Assembly: GCA_018466975.1 (NCBI GenBank)
Contig: CM031558.1
Location: 1,054,001 to 1,118,000 of the forward strand
Length of the DNA stretch: 64,000 nt
Reading direction: 5' to 3'
Origin: Sparassis latifolia
Lineage: Eukaryota; Basidiomycota; Agaricomycetes; Polyporales; Sparassidaceae
The stretch's first letter is position 1; the number at the start of each line of letters is the position of its first letter. This document shows, piece after piece, positions 33,733-43,738 of this stretch. Below the pieces are notes generated by a model. That model was not told where the DNA came from, ran no database searches, and worked only from the letters and a program-made list of their open reading frames with translations. The position numbers and the translations under genes are program-made.

Positions 33733-35700
33733 CTACGCAAATCTGGTGGTTTCGCTGACCTGAACATCCATGACGAACTTCGTACCCAATGTCTTAGGAT
33801 TTCTGCTCCGTGCTTGCTCCCGCAAGCGGCCCCACTTCAGCCACCAGTCATCCGCTTCGTCCTCGCAGTCATAATTAAATGTCGTCCTCAGCTCGTCCCA
33901 CTCGGGGCTGTCGTCCAAATTGTCAAGCACGGACACGCCCGACTTGTGTTTTGCTCGCATGGCCTCATCCCGTTGCACTTGCTGAGGGTCCCCATCCTCA
34001 AGCATAGAAAAGAACACGCTTGCGAGCTCGTTTGGGAATATTTGTTTCACACGTGGCTGTCGTAGGTCTTGGAACGCGGAGAGGAAGTCGGGTATCTGAT
34101 CCTCACTACTTAGATGCGAAAAGAGCTTGCCGAGGACCGCCGCATCTTCTACAGCCATGGCACTTCCTTGGATTGTGCAGCCCTGTAATGCGACGCAAGA
34201 TCATGGGTTGGCATCATCCGTAACTGCAAGAAGTGAGTGCTTACCGGCCAAGGATGTGCGGCCTGGCCGATGACCACGAGGTGCCCGGTTTCGTGTATCC
34301 AGTCTGCCTTGAGAGTATAGTTTTTAATGACGACCCGCACCGCAGGTCCCGCATGTTGAGCCATCCTCAACAGTCTGCATGGATCACATAGAACCATATC
34401 GACAATCTGTGAGACAGTGAACCCTCACCTTGGCTCACAGTTGACCATTAATTTCTTCAAGTCTGCAGAAGGAGGGTCTCCATACTGTCCCACGGCGACA
34501 TCATCCGCCGTATAGAAGTGTACCGAGTACTTTCCGTTGCCCTTGATATGCATTAGTGGCAATAATCACCTAATAAGAGAAATACCTACCATTGGATAAC
34601 TCATCACAAACTGACGGCTTCCAAACGCCACGAGAAGGACATGCTACAGCGAACGCAGTTGTGTTCATCGCTGTGGTGGCAAAGACGTCTTGAGATGTTT
34701 ATACTTACATCATTATTTTTAAGGCCGTCTGAACGGAAGAGGTCTTTTGATACATATTCCTCTTGGACAGTCGCGCTGCATAAGCACAGTAAGTGTTGGA
34801 CAGTTTAAGTGCCGATGATCTTGGGGATGTACATACACATACATGGAGATGCCCAGTGGCTTCCCTGGGTCTCTCGATTCCATCACAGCCTTTCTACATA
34901 AACTTGATGGACCGTCCGCACCGACGATCGCGTCGGCCGTTAACACCTCACCCGACGCTAAGGTTACTTGCCGCTTGGCTGCATCGATCTCTACAACTTC
35001 TGCATTGTGACGTATCTTGGCACCCAGGGATATTGCAGCATCATACAGGACTTTGACTAGATTCCGATGCTGTGCAAAGACAGTTATTTTCTGCGTCTAG
35101 CATGATCAATGGAGGACGTACGGTCATTAGCAGTACTTCGCCACGCGTCTCTCTTAATACTTCCTCCTCCCACACCTGTGTGCCAAGGAACTCTCCAGTA
35201 GTGTCTGAAAACCGGGATAGTGAGTATCAGTCACGAAGCGGCAAAAAGCGCTCACATTTCGTTAGGAACATAGTGTGCGAGACCAGCCCGCATTGTAGTA
35301 GCTTGTCCTTAAGTCCCCAATTGAACAAAACTTTTGTGAGATTCGCGGGCACATGTATGCCGGACTCTCCCGTCTAATGCATAGCATTCATACTCTGTCC
35401 AGCACATGCGTTGGGTCCTTACATTCTTGATACCATTTCCCTTCTCAAGCACTAGCACGCGATGTCCAGCGCGTCTGAGGGCAATAGCACTTGTGAGACC
35501 AGAGATTCCTGTAGAATGAGAGCTGGAGACGACTGAGAATCTCATGGGTAGTCAGAATCAGCACTGACCACCTCCGATCACCAAGAAGCTGATAGAGAGA
35601 AGCGCGTGAAGGGGTATAGAAGACTGCTGCGACTCAGAAGTCCGATCAGCGAGGTAAAGCACGACGTCGAATCGCGAAGCAAACAAACCTCATCGGCCAT
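33733..35700 (-). CDS. FAD-dependent monooxygenase (salicylate-hydroxylase-like)
   Basis: Class A flavin hydroxylase using FAD and NAD(P)H. Exons (high to low): 35689-35700, 35569-35632, 35423-35508, 35256-35373, 35122-35204, 34843-35069, 34709-34775, 34590-34643, 34429-34541, 34245-34374, 33733-34182; 467 aa. The first exon is 12 nt (MADE). Rossmann loop SFLVIGGGISGLTSAIALRR, split by an intron; then VLVLEKGNGIKN, the mid-protein VGADGPSSLCRKAV (DG-type motif) and GHLVVIGQAAHPWP with IQGSAMAVEDAAVLGKLFSH. The usual GD of the third FAD motif is GQ here, a deviation to note. No signal or membrane segment. Likely substrate aromatic or polyketide-like, by family only. Divergent from the SRA gene. 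Confidence 0.87.
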
Positions 35701-36648
35701 GGTCGTGTACCGGAAGTTGGTTCAAGCTGGGTACCCGCCGCTGCCCTTGTATAGCGCAGGCCCGCCAGACGGGATTATGAGGTTCGCGGAACCATAACTA
35801 ACTATGACCACCCGATCAAAACAATTGGGCGGCTTGCTCGGCCAGACTAGCCGCCACATGATAGGACCTCTCATTCGGGCCTCCCTCACTGAATGTGGCT
35901 CTTGTTCCGCAGACTCTGCGCAGAGGCCATTCAATTATATCCCGCCAGTCAAACCTAGAAACGCCACATCAGCAGGTTACACAACGCAGTGAAGGACCGA
36001 AGCTCGACGTGGCTTCACGTCTAAATTGTGTCACGACGGTCGCAGCACTGTTTGCTTGAGGAGTAGTCTAAGTATTGTCAGACCGGCTGCTCAGATCTCA
36101 GAACTTGAACGAGTTCCCAACTCTGTTCGAACATACTGATCAGGAACGACCGACTCCGCCAGGAACAGACTCGGCATGCCTTTTGGAGTAAAGACCTTTG
36201 GAAAAGAGCTAATATTCATTCCTATTCGGGTTGCCGGCTAACGTTCCAGCAGCCCAATTGGTTGATATTCCGACGTAAAATACTCGCCCTGGGTCAGCCA
36301 AAGGTACTAGCACAACCGTCCCGTCTTGTACGTTAGACCCCAAAATTAACGGAGTATCCGGGATTCATACAGGCCGACACTGTTATAGGAACGAAGGTGC
36401 AAGTGACAGAAAGCTCTGGTATCGTTGATGCTCATGGAGAATCGTGATCCATTTGTGTGGCGATCCATTTGTTTGGTGATCCATTTGTTTGCGAACTTCG
36501 CAATGATCAGCGTGGGATTGCGAAGATAAGCAGTGTGACGGAGACAGTCACGTCCAGAGCGCCGTCGTCGATCTCGTTGAACGTTGATCGTTCGACTTCG
36601 ACTCGAGTCTTCAGAAGGCGATTGATCTTTATCTGGCCAGTGACCACC
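35701..36648. other. Divergent intergenic region FAD monooxygenase / SRA gene
   Basis: No gene recognised; the antisense frame 36346-36735 overlaps the SRA start and is rejected. Holds a 3 x 16-bp tandem repeat 155 bp upstream of the SRA start codon. Confidence 0.45.
36446..36493. repeat. Tandem repeat, 3 x 16 bp
   Basis: Three adjacent copies of gatccatttgtktggy, differing at two or three positions, in the promoter region of the SRA gene. Confidence 0.85.
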
Positions 36649-38426
36649 ATGCCTAAGTATCAGCCTCCTCGGCACAAGCGAACTCACGATCCGTAGGTCG
36701 ACTTCATCTGCAAGGTTTCCACAGATCACGTACAACTTTCTTGCCAGGTGTGTGTTCGGTCACATTCCCGACGTTCCAGTGGGCACGGCCTTCCGCTCAA
36801 GGTGAGCTTTTCCCTCGCGGAATTGGGTTGCGGGAAATGATGAAGGTCTGCCATTAGACAGGAGTGCAATGACTTTAGCGTGCACGCCGGGATACTGCAA
36901 GGGATCCATGGCCGCAAGGACGAAGGTGCATTTAGCATCGTCATGTCTGGAGGTTATGAAGACGACGAAGATACGGGATATTCGTTGTGCGTATGTGTGC
37001 CTAATAGCCGTATGTTTCTCACGTTATGACTGACAGCACATATACTGGATGCGGAGGACGGGACCTCGGTGCTGAGAATAAGGTGTGTGGGCCTGACCGC
37101 GTTGTTGAACACCAAAGCTCATGCAATTACTAAGGCTCGTGAAGGTCCGCAAGCTTACGATCAATCGTTTGAGAACAATCCGAAGAACATGTCGCTGAAG
37201 GTACGCTGCACATTCAGCAAATTGACCTTGGATTGACCCCGATCCTCACAGGTGTCTTCAATGACGAGAAAGCCGGTGCGTGTTGTGAGGGGATTCCAAC
37301 TTCATTCTGATTTTGCGCCTGCGGAAGGGTACGTCGTCGTATTCGTATCAACTCGAATCGATCCCCAACGACTATACAGGTATCGGTACGATGGCCTCTA
37401 CGTCGTTGAAGCCGTGAGTCTTAACACGTACTAAGCAATCTCTTTACCAACTACCTCTAATCCAGGCTTGGCGGGAAATGGGAAAGGCTGGCCACCTAGT
37501 TTGCAAATATCGCTTCCGTGTACGTCTACATTCATTCACCACCTACACATCCTGCTCTGAACTCATTTCTACCGAAGCGCCTTGACGGCCAGCCGACTAT
37601 TCCTAGAAAGGAGGGGACTCTTCATCTCAATTTACCGAAGAGACGTGTTACAGCTTCCGCGAGAGAAGCACTGCCCGTCTTTAAGGACGAGAGGCCCGTC
37701 ATTGAAAAGAAGACACTTACCGAGAGGAAGCCTCTCCCCTTTCAACGAAAGCTTATTATTATTAGGCCGTCAACCGTCGAAAGACTCGGCCAACCACTTG
37801 GTGCGAAGCCTTCCACGATCAAACGAAGGCTAATTACTACCAAGCCCTCCTCTATTGGACAAAAACCATTAATGGTCAAAAAGTCGCCGAATGCCACTGC
37901 AGGTAGCTCTAAGAGCAACACCTCCGCTGCAGGTAGCTCTAAGGGCAATCCCTATGGCATTGGTGATTGTTCCCCGTCGACATCCGCTCCTGATTTCGCC
38001 CCTCCAGCTTGGCGCTCATTAAAATTCAAGAAGCTTCCGAGACCTGAAGACGAGCCTCCTCTACATGATCGCTCTTCAGTCGTTCCACATCGTCCCGAAG
38101 CCGGTGATATTAAACCTTTAATGAGGCTGGGATATTCTTCCGAGGCCGCTACCCCCGGTACCAATCTTCTGCTTGTACCACGCGAAATTCCGCGATCGCA
38201 CCGGGGGAACGCACAGCTGGGAGATCCTACAAGGCAAGGTGCATCGTCAGTGGTAGAGGGAAAGAGGCCTTCGGGGGTAATTGAGCCGGTAGTGATGCAG
38301 CGCCCCCAAGAGACGTCTCTTGGTTCCTCCAGCGCGGTCCCTGATGATGACGCTATGGAGGTTGACGATCCTGCTGACTTCCCCTCGATAGATGCGACGG
38401 AGTTGATGTGGCCCGAGGAATCATAA
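36649..38426 (+). CDS. SRA-YDG domain protein (5-methylcytosine reader)
   Basis: SRA domains bind (hemi)methylated CpG by flipping the methylated base. Exons 36649-36692, 36748-36801, 36858-36986, 37037-37082, 37135-37200, 37252-37328, 37380-37413, 37466-37519, 37578-38426; 450 aa. The SRA domain spans residues about 15-165: CVFGHIPDVPVGTAFRSR, VHAGILQGIHG, SIVMSGGYEDDEDTGYSF, TYTGCGGRDLGAENK, AYDQSFENNPKNMSLK, KPVRVVRGFQLHSDFAPAEG, YRYDGLYVVEAAW. The rest is a basic, Pro/Ser/Lys-rich tail with degenerate repeats (KPST/KPSS, GSSKS/GSSKG) and an acidic end. There is no RING, SET or PHD, unlike UHRF1 or SUVH proteins; stand-alone SRA proteins occur in basidiomycetes. Acceptor of exon 3 could be 36858 or shifted by 3-4 nt. 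Confidence 0.9.
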
Positions 38427-38922
38427 GATTCTCTATGATAGACACAGCGTTTGGGATTAACCGCAGCCGGATACGTACAACTCGGACAGGGAGTTTTCGA
38501 CGGAATGTGCGATGTGTGGTGCTTTCGTGATTGAGGGACGGTGTGGTGCTTCTCGTATTTGTTCATGACATTCCAATTGTACTTACTGACCTCTGCTTTT
38601 ATTTTGCTTATGTGTTAGTATGGGATCATCGCACTTGTTTGCATAGATTACTTTTTGGTGTAAACATGAGATTAAGGCTGACGATATATGCTGTATCGAG
38701 CAACAACGCTTTTACTTCATTCCTGAGGTGGTGATGAACGAGCGGGCCTGGGATTTGACGTCGATAGGCAACAACCTCCTGGCATGCATTCGAGTTTCCG
38801 CCACGCACGTGACAGTTATGTCACACCATGTCACTGACACTCACGGCCGACCGCTACCGAACGCTCCTGTCGTGCGTCTCGCGCACAAGACGGTCAAGCT
38901 CCACAGGTAACTCCCAAGCATC
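38427..38922. other. Intergenic region SRA gene / SDHC
   Basis: No gene seen. Should hold the SRA 3' UTR and the SDHC promoter. Confidence 0.4.
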
Positions 38923-39682
38923 ATGTTGTCGACACGAACTATCGGCCTGGGACCAGCGTTGAGGAGGGCCGTCCTCAAGCCGAGGCATGGTGCGCCCTCT
39001 CTCTTCTACAGGAGCAAATATTTGTCTAAAACTGGTGCAGGCCAAACCCAAGCCCTACGGGCTATCTTCCCCAAACGGTGATTTGATACTAAGTTTTCTA
39101 CCTGTCAGTGGCGCTGAATGAACATGATTACTGAATCACAGAAGCGTGCAGACACAGTCGCTCCCACCTTACGCCTCCGTGGATATCCTAAACAAGCAGC
39201 GGCTGAACCGCCCTTCGAGCCCACACTTTGCCATCTACCAGCCGCAGCTCACCTGGCTTGGGTCGATTGCCAATCGTGTCACAGGCGCTGGTCTTAGCGT
39301 CTGTACGTGACACATGAGTCGTTCTATCTCATCTACCGAATTGCTCACCTCGCCTCAGTGCTGTACGCATATGCCATCGCGTACCTCGTTGCCCCCACCA
39401 CCTTTGATTCGACCCATGTAATCGAGTTCGTCGCTGCTGCTCCTGACGCGGTCAAGTATGCCGCCAAGACTGTCCTCGCTCTGCCTTTCGCGTTCCACTC
39501 CTTCAATGGCCTTCGCCACCTGAGCTGGGATATGGGCAAATGTATGGTCCCGTTTTCTCTTCCGATTTGCGCAAGCTGCTCAAATGGCCGTTTCAGTCTT
39601 GACGCTCAAGGGAGCGTACAACACTGGTTATGCTGTCCTTGGTGCGACGGCGGTCTCGACCATCGCCCTTGTCCTCATGTAA
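38923..39682 (+). CDS. SDHC: Succinate dehydrogenase cytochrome b subunit (SDHC/Sdh3)
   Basis: Membrane anchor of complex II, binding haem b and ubiquinone in the mitochondrial inner membrane. Exons 38923-39077, 39142-39302, 39359-39541, 39597-39682; 194 aa. N-terminus MLSTRTIGLGPALRRAVLKP is a presequence. Family block LNKQRLNRPSSPHFAIYQPQ then LTWLGSIANRVTGAGLSV carries the quinone-site Ser/Arg region, and AFHSFNGLRHLSWDMGK contains the haem-ligand His. Three hydrophobic helices are visible, the last GYAVLGATAVSTIALVLM at the very end. These loops are also where carboxin-type inhibitors act in the family; I see no unusual residue there. Confidence 0.93.
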
Positions 39683-41108
39683 TTTCGGGTGTTTGTGTAC
39701 ACAAGTTTTCAGTCACAATACGATGCAGCGTCCGAGGTATTGGAAACGACGAGCATCTTTCTGTGCGATTCGGCAGCCATGTGCATGATCTGTGGTGTGC
39801 TCGTTCTGCGTCTCTTCACCACCGTAATCTGTGGCTTTGTTCTTCGCGCATATACATTGCTATCAATCGTTTCACTTGATTCCCATGTCGGCACGAAAGC
39901 AGATTGGTATGTGTAATCCAGGATTCGGACACTCCGTGAGTGGTGCTGACGAGACTGAGGAAATGCCACGGACGGTCAATGCAGTTTATTTCATAGGTCC
40001 GTATTGTATGCGCTTGTCTTGATCGCACCTTTGATTCACAACAAGGCCGGCCGCCGAACCATGTGCAACTTCTCTTGATCTACTCTGTACTTGTATCTCT
40101 AGCTTTTCCCGTCGAGTCTGTATTCGATCCCGCGCTTATAAAATAAGCCCGTGCATTGTACTAATCTTTCCAGTCTATTGCGCTCTGTACCATGCGACCA
40201 ATATGTCACTGTACGATAGCGGGTCGCGCTACAGCCTTACTCTTGTCGTAGTAGGAGGCAAATCATTTCCCTGTCGCTTATAATAGGTACGCTGCATACA
40301 TACATCATCTCAGTCCACGCTCGTCTACTCGATTTTTGGATTTAAATTTTCGTTAACCTTATTTTGTGGAGTGAACTAGCCGGAATGTACGTGAACCAGA
40401 CATTGCCAGTTCGATGATGGTCAATTAAACAAAGGACGGTAAGTACAGTGGCCGCTAGTCAGAAAACTGCCTCTAAATTCTCGGGCCTCCATGAACCACT
40501 GCACCTTCATGACTGCAATTTGTTCATCCCGCATTGAGATATCAATCGTTCCGGAACACTCGAGTCCTACGGCAGCAGCAGCTCCTTCTATTGGAGGACG
40601 TCCAGTGGAGAAATGGGGTCAGGATCCAGCAGCTTCGGCTGATCTTCAATGACCAGGGCTTCCTCGAGATAACAGCCACACTTGTATCCTGTACATGCGA
40701 CGCAGGCTTGACATTCTGCTGTCGACAAGGAAGTGGTAGACACGTTACGGGATGCATGCACGCGCACTACTCTCTCGATTAACATCGTTGACATCACAGT
40801 AGTAGCTGCGATCCTCCGGATAAATGGTTTTTAGAATTCCGAGTAGTATATGGATGTGGTTGTATACATTTGCGAGGAGACTTCAAGCATAGCACGGTGC
40901 AACAAAAAGAACACTAAAGATCTCTGTCAGCCAGCGCACGGGATAGCGAGAAGCGGGAAGAACCGCAAGATAACGAATGACTGACATCGAGAGGTTGCAG
41001 TCGAAAATATAGCGCCCAGTACTACACCGGGTAATAGCCATGGGTACACTGCATCAGTACCGAATCTATGGGTGTACCGTATAATCCAAAGAAGCAAACT
41101 CCCCAATG
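39683..41108. other. Intergenic region SDHC / GUP1 (convergent)
   Basis: 1.4 kb between convergent genes with no recognised gene. A small antisense frame at 40588-40797 has six cysteines but no family that I know. Confidence 0.4.
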
Positions 41109-43521
41109 TCAACAGCGTCGCACGATACCTTCCCGGAGCTCTTGCTCGCTGGAGATAAGGTCAGACGATGTCATTGGAAAGGGGGTGGGTGATGGAGACG
41201 CACCGATATTCGAACATCACTTGAGCAGCCACAAAGAGGCAAGTACACGCTGCCATGAGGAAACGGATCCCTACAGAATAGGAAAGTGATAAGCAAGGCT
41301 ATCCTTCTGAGCCTAGTGCCTTAGTTACCTTCCCAGCTACCGAGAAGCTGATGAAGCATGTATGATATGCCATCAGTCCCTAAGACGAAGCCGACGAGAT
41401 TTGCGCTCATCATCATCAAGATGTTGAATACGGCCCCTATTGCGCAGACATGGCGGTACCATACTCTATCCCCGTACTGCCGATCGCACGATCAACTGGG
41501 GCGGGCTAAGTCAATAAAAGTGGGGTACTCACCTTTGATGGACTCAAGAGATAACGAGCGACCAATTCAGGAAGGATGAAAAGAGTCACAAGCCAACCCC
41601 AGGCAAGCAGTCGGAAAGACAGGTCGTGCCACAATGCAACAAAAGAAAATATCAAAAGTGAAGCGAACACGACGTTCTTCGTGCCGCCGAGTGGTATGTA
41701 GATATACCTAAATTCACCGCGATTGCTGAACAACGACAAAATGCACTCGGCGATGTCTTACCTGACGATCCAGAGATTATAACTGCGATGCCAGCTTCTC
41801 CAGAATCCGAGGGTAGAATAGTTGTTTGCCATGCAACGAACCATGTTCTCAGGAGGGTCGATTCCATCCGCGAGCGCCCACAGGCGGAAGAAACGCCACG
41901 GTATCAGAAGCTAGTAAGAGAGTTGCATCAGATGACCAATATATGCAACGGAATAGAAGAGTCGACCTTGAGCCAGACAATGATCAAGTTCCAGAACCCA
42001 ATCATACTTAGCTCGGCAGCAGTATCTCCACCCCACGCCTTGGCATCTTTGATGGCGATAACATACATGAAATGCAGGATGAATTCCAGAGTGAAGAAGC
42101 AAGCGAGAAGTCGGCACATGTAGCTCAATGTTGAGCGTAACTGCAAGGAAGTTGGCCTGCAAAGCTGTGCAAAAGTTGAGTTATCGCACAAGACAGTAAC
42201 ACAAGCAGGTCGCACCAAGACTAACCTGCCACATGAAGTCGTTGAACGTCATGATAGGCCCTGCAATGTATAATGGCGGATATAGGGCATAGGCAATGTA
42301 ATTGGTGTATGAGTATGACTCGAGAGTGTGTGAAACGGTGGCTCTCTCTTTCTCGCTCAACGTCGATCCTGGCTTCGTCTGAAAGTCAGGATATGCCTCG
42401 AGATACCATGAGCGACGTGCCTCACATCAGTAGCTCCGGCAGAGTTGCATGCCCAATAATAGTCCATGTTGAATGAAACGAGGCGCAACATGGTGATATT
42501 GAAACTGATATGCCAGCGAGGATATATGCCCTCTATACTGTCCTGAGGAGAGCCATACTGAGATAAGCTCGTTAGCCATGACGATTATGAGCAGACGTAC
42601 CAACATCTCCAATGATGGGTGCATACTGGCAAAGCGGTACCCTTCGTTCCGTTCATTGGCAAACAGAACAGCGGCGTTGAATATCCATGTCAGAAGTGGC
42701 CCAAATTTCGATGCACGGCAAGTCTTAGCTATCCCGTAGTTGGCGGTGACGATCGCGAATATCTTGACGATACTCGTGCCATGAAGGCCCAAAAGCATGA
42801 GTATGGAGAAGGTGAATAGGAATGGAACATGATATGTATTATTTAGGGGTCGCAAAGACATGTACCGCTTTGCTGAGTGAGTGTAAACAAACTTGGCGGC
42901 CAGGAAAGATCCAACGAGAATAACGAGCGCAGGGATATTCCCTCTGAAAGAACGATATTGAATGTCGCTATTATCCTGAACAAATGACGAAGGGTTAACC
43001 GCGCGGAGGCTGAACACCACTTTATATGACGCAAGTAAATCGGCAGTCTCGATATGGAACCGGATTTTGCTATGAAGAATACATGACAACAAGAAATCCT
43101 TCGTTTCTCTAACAGAGAGAGGTTCCGATTCCACCTCGTCTGTTTGGAGCCGCAGATATACTTTCCGCGAAACAAGACTCACCACTTTGAGTCCAAATAG
43201 CCACCCTGGGGACAGTCTCCTCCTGTAAAGAGGGTAATTGGGATGCGACGCTGAACACCAGCGGTGAACAAGGGTATGGGTACTAGTAGAATGAACACGT
43301 ACGTGAACTCAGAGTCACGGGGATCCATATCATTATAGGGACAACTAAACAGAATACAAGTTCGTAGAAGATGAACTCAGAGTCACGGGGATCCATATCA
43401 TTATAGGGACAACTAAACAGAATACAAGTTCGGAAGAGGGTATGTCGATAGTGAGTCCTGTGACACTCAATCGCTTCCTTGGAACCTCGTCTTTTTCGAA
43501 GGAACGCAAATCGGTTGGCAT
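41109..43521 (-). CDS. GUP1: Gup1-type MBOAT O-acyltransferase, exon 1 disrupted by duplication
   Basis: Gup1 remodels GPI-anchor lipids in the ER and affects glycerol metabolism and membrane order. Exons (high to low): 43303-43521, 43183-43250, 42601-42975, 42426-42557, 42226-42378, 41967-42164, 41762-41910, 41533-41707, 41329-41476, 41204-41270, 41109-41148. Signatures: [89 protein letters not shown], and the MBOAT histidine in [17 protein letters not shown]; end REGIVRRC. Exon 1 contains a 68-bp tandem duplication (43304-43432) that shifts the frame into a stop. Removing one copy gives 551 aa in frame. An ATG at 43333 inside the downstream copy could start a 511-aa product lacking the N-terminus. 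Intron 2 is long (207 bp). Confidence 0.9.
43304..43432. repeat. 68-bp tandem duplication within GUP1 exon 1
   Basis: Unit 43304-43371, second copy from 43372 (61 bp identical, then divergent). Copies read as identical over the shared part. Length is not a multiple of three. Confidence 0.93.
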
Positions 43522-43738
43522 GTCCAGCGCGACGTCGCCAAGCATGTAAAACCAGTGTCCACAGTCAAGTGTGCACGCGCAAGTTAAGTACCAAAAGGCT
43601 TCAGCTGGATTCCAGCTGGCGTTCACAAACTGTGGCGGTAAGTAGATTTAGATCTGGTGGAGATTGAAGCCTTTGGACAACAACCGTCAACAACCGCTCT
43701 GGTCTCTCCAGCCAATCAGACACGAGATCTACAAAATT
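43522..43738. promoter_or_regulatory. Divergent promoter GUP1 / SGD1
   Basis: Only 217 bp separate the two start codons, so core promoters overlap or are shared. No TATA box seen. An upstream frame reaching 43626 on the GUP1 strand probably reflects 5' UTR. Confidence 0.55.

Noticed and set aside
36346..36735. 129-codon minus frame
   Set aside because: Overlaps SRA exon 1 and its promoter on the opposite strand; composition not protein-like.
40588..40797. Small Cys-containing minus frame
   Set aside because: No signal peptide, no family recognised and no splice partners; kept only as a note.
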